The notes under the pieces: generated by a model
The model's database searches: none
What the model saw: only the letters and a program-made list of their open reading frames with translations
What the model was told of the DNA's origin: nothing
Translations under genes and position numbers: made by a program
Shown: in pieces, positions 62,529-64,000 of the stretch
Layout of the letters: each line of letters opens with the position of its first letter
How positions within the stretch are numbered: position 1 is the stretch's first letter
From: Burhinus oedicnemus
Lineage: Eukaryota; Chordata; Aves; Charadriiformes; Burhinidae
Direction: 5' to 3'
Length of the DNA: 64,000 bases
NCBI GenBank assembly: GCA_008921705.1
Contig: VFFE01009205.1
Coordinates: 1,594,276 to 1,658,275 of the forward strand

Positions 62529-63113
62529 CCCCAAATCCCTTATATTCCTCAAAAAGGAAGAAACAAAAACCCACATGGTAATACAAACAATATTGTAGAC
62601 CCACCTTACTAAGCTCTTTTCCACTCTGAGATCTTAACTGATCAGTATGCAAATAAACATTCCATACTTATAAGAATGCAAAATTATAAAACACATCCTC
62701 TAATTTGTATAAGAATTGCTACTATGTAATAATGTTTAATTTTTATCTAAAGCTTCTAAAATGTTTCAAGTCCACTCACTGTAATTACTGGGAGCAGCAA
62801 AGCCACTCAAGTGTCAGATCCAATATCTACAATTAACTTTTTTAAGTCAATCTCAGGGAATTTTCAGGAACTTTCCAAAATTATACACTAACAAACACAG
62901 GACAAGTCCCTTAACTGGAATGTTTAATGCAGGTAAAAAAATCATGCCAATTAAGTGCTAATTTTGAGTAACAAAATCTCATTAAAAAAATATTTTTTAC
63001 TACAAACTGTATTCAATTGTAAGCACAGGACATCTGTTTTTAAAGGAAAACTGTACATTTGGTATAAAAATTTCATAGACTGTTAGGTATTTTATGTAAA
63101 TATCATAAATAAA

Positions 63114-63195
63114 TGTCCTGGCTTGAGTGGAGCAGGAGAGAGAGAGGGCATCTGTCGTTCCACCTGATCGGGCCAATCCGGCCCAAACCATGACA
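63114..63195. mobile_element. 82-bp TG...CA LTR-like insertion with 5-bp target duplication
   Basis: The element starts TGTCCTGG and ends CCATGACA, an 8-bp terminal inverted repeat with one mismatch. It is flanked on both sides by exactly ATAAA (63109-63113 and 63196-63200). TG...CA ends and a 5-bp duplication are the signature of retroviral-type integration, and avian ERVL LTRs commonly begin TGTCCTGG. At 82 bases it is far shorter than a normal LTR, so it is either an internally deleted solo LTR or a very short non-autonomous element. It contains an (AG)n stretch and a 'gggccaatccggccc' inverted repeat and carries no gene. Confidence 0.75.
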
Positions 63196-63200
63196 ATAAA

Positions 63201-64000
63201 AAACCTCAAGAGATTATTAAATGAGTATAAATCTATAGCTTTTAGAAATAGGTGTGAAAAAAGGTGACATCAACTCAGTTAGCAGCTAAAGAAGACACAA
63301 GGTGGTATACGGTGGAAATTCTCCTATTTGCATTCACATATTTCTGAAAGAATTAGAAGTATCATACATCTGTAGTTGCTGAAATGCATTCATCTGATTA
63401 CATTCTATTAACATAAACTTTTTCAAATAAAAACACAAGCAACTTTTTAAAATTGTTAACATCATCACCTGATTTATTACTATGGCAATGAGTTCAATTT
63501 AAGAACTCAAGTATAATAAAACAGTCACATGACATGAACTCTAGCAATATGTACATATATGCCAATCTCACCCAACACAACCCAGCTAACACCAGTAGGA
63601 CACCACAAGAAAATGCGAGGGTCACAAAGAAAGCACACAAGAATGTTATCTATTAGCATGGCACGCCAGCAAGGAGTATTGCTCATACTGTTAGCAATAT
63701 AAGGAAAACCTTAGGGCACTTAAGGTGATACCAGTCCTCAAATATGTGCGCTGCCTATCAAGCTATTATCAATAGACTGCATGACACAAGCACAATACAG
63801 GAGCCTTCTACCCCTCAAAGTAACTCTGAAATCAGAAGCAGAAACATTGACTATTCCATTCCAGGAAAAATACTATTTGAACAGTAAAAATTCTGATTTT
63901 TTTAAAATGTCAACTTGCCCCCAAGTGGATTTATAGGAGCATATTTGATATACTTGTTTCTAATTTTATAATCGTATTATTTTTCTCAAATTTCTCACCT
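63201..64000. other. Unique sequence to window end
   Basis: No gene or repeat is recognised. The last bases, 'tttctcacct', would read as an AG|GTGAGA donor on the minus strand, so an exon could lie just beyond the window. This is a weak hint only. Confidence 0.5.

Larger units (their letters stand above)
53551..63113. other. Unique sequence, no gene recognised
   Basis: Contains poly-T and poly-A tracts (54462-54474, 57334-57358, 60327-60342, 61393-61407, 62497-62526) and a small GC-richer patch at 62093-62240. The overlapping frames at 53817-54114 and 61975-62272 show no family signature. Confidence 0.5.

Noticed and set aside
1..64000. CRISPR array, operon, prophage or other microbial system
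   Set aside because: No regularly spaced repeats, no dense co-directional genes and no ribosome-binding sites. All recognised features are those of a vertebrate nuclear genome.

Overview
The window looks like a piece of a vertebrate nuclear chromosome, most likely from a bird. The main evidence is a well-preserved CR1 LINE at 13868-14586 on the + strand. It has the typical avian CR1 3' end: the 'gactagatgatctctagagg' stretch followed by repeats of ATTCTGTG. There are also much older CR1 relics, at least two degraded MIR-type relics and one very short LTR-like insertion. Overall repeat content is low and the base composition is AT-rich. I see no bacterial, viral or organellar gene organisation, no operons, no CRISPR array and no convincing tRNA or rRNA gene.

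No protein-coding gene can be assigned with confidence. Nearly all long open frames are short, hydrophobic or low-complexity, and overlap in opposing frames, as expected by chance in AT-rich DNA. The exception is the CR1 ORF2 tail (frameshifted, 5'-truncated). The window is therefore best read as a long intron or an intergenic gene desert. Several short stretches have good splice signals on both sides: 1935-1986, 4046-4140, 5532-5607 and 6166-6256 on +, and 6845-6887 on -. One stretch (35825-35932, +) has a good acceptor followed by a 35-codon open tail. These are candidate exons only.

Layout. 1-3370: unique sequence with a MIR relic near 1195-1365 and a candidate exon. 3371-3461: poly-A, a 20-N assembly gap, then poly-T. 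3462-13867: unique sequence with a 47-bp tandem duplication at 7459-7552. 13868-14586: the young CR1. 14587-28949: unique sequence with a perfect 12-bp hairpin at 16799-16827, an AT-rich 36-bp repeat at 21551-21645, a reversed MIR/L2-like relic at 23060-23305 and a pyrimidine-rich block at 27660-28290. 28950-33824: two related copies of a ~70-bp sequence 4.8 kb apart, a CTCF-type core motif at 30594-30605 and an old CR1 at 32165-32677. 34440-35932: the most GC-balanced, motif-dense block, a plausible regulatory region. 41300-41494: a second old CR1 tail. 50790-51200 and 53020-53260: further regulatory-looking blocks, the latter next to a GC-rich patch at 53285-53550. 63114-63195: an 82-bp TG...CA element with a perfect 5-bp target duplication.

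I found no exciting new multi-gene system. The observations most worth a second look are the dispersed ~70-bp pair, the 82-bp mini-LTR-like insertion and the candidate terminal exon at 35825 inside the regulatory-looking block.
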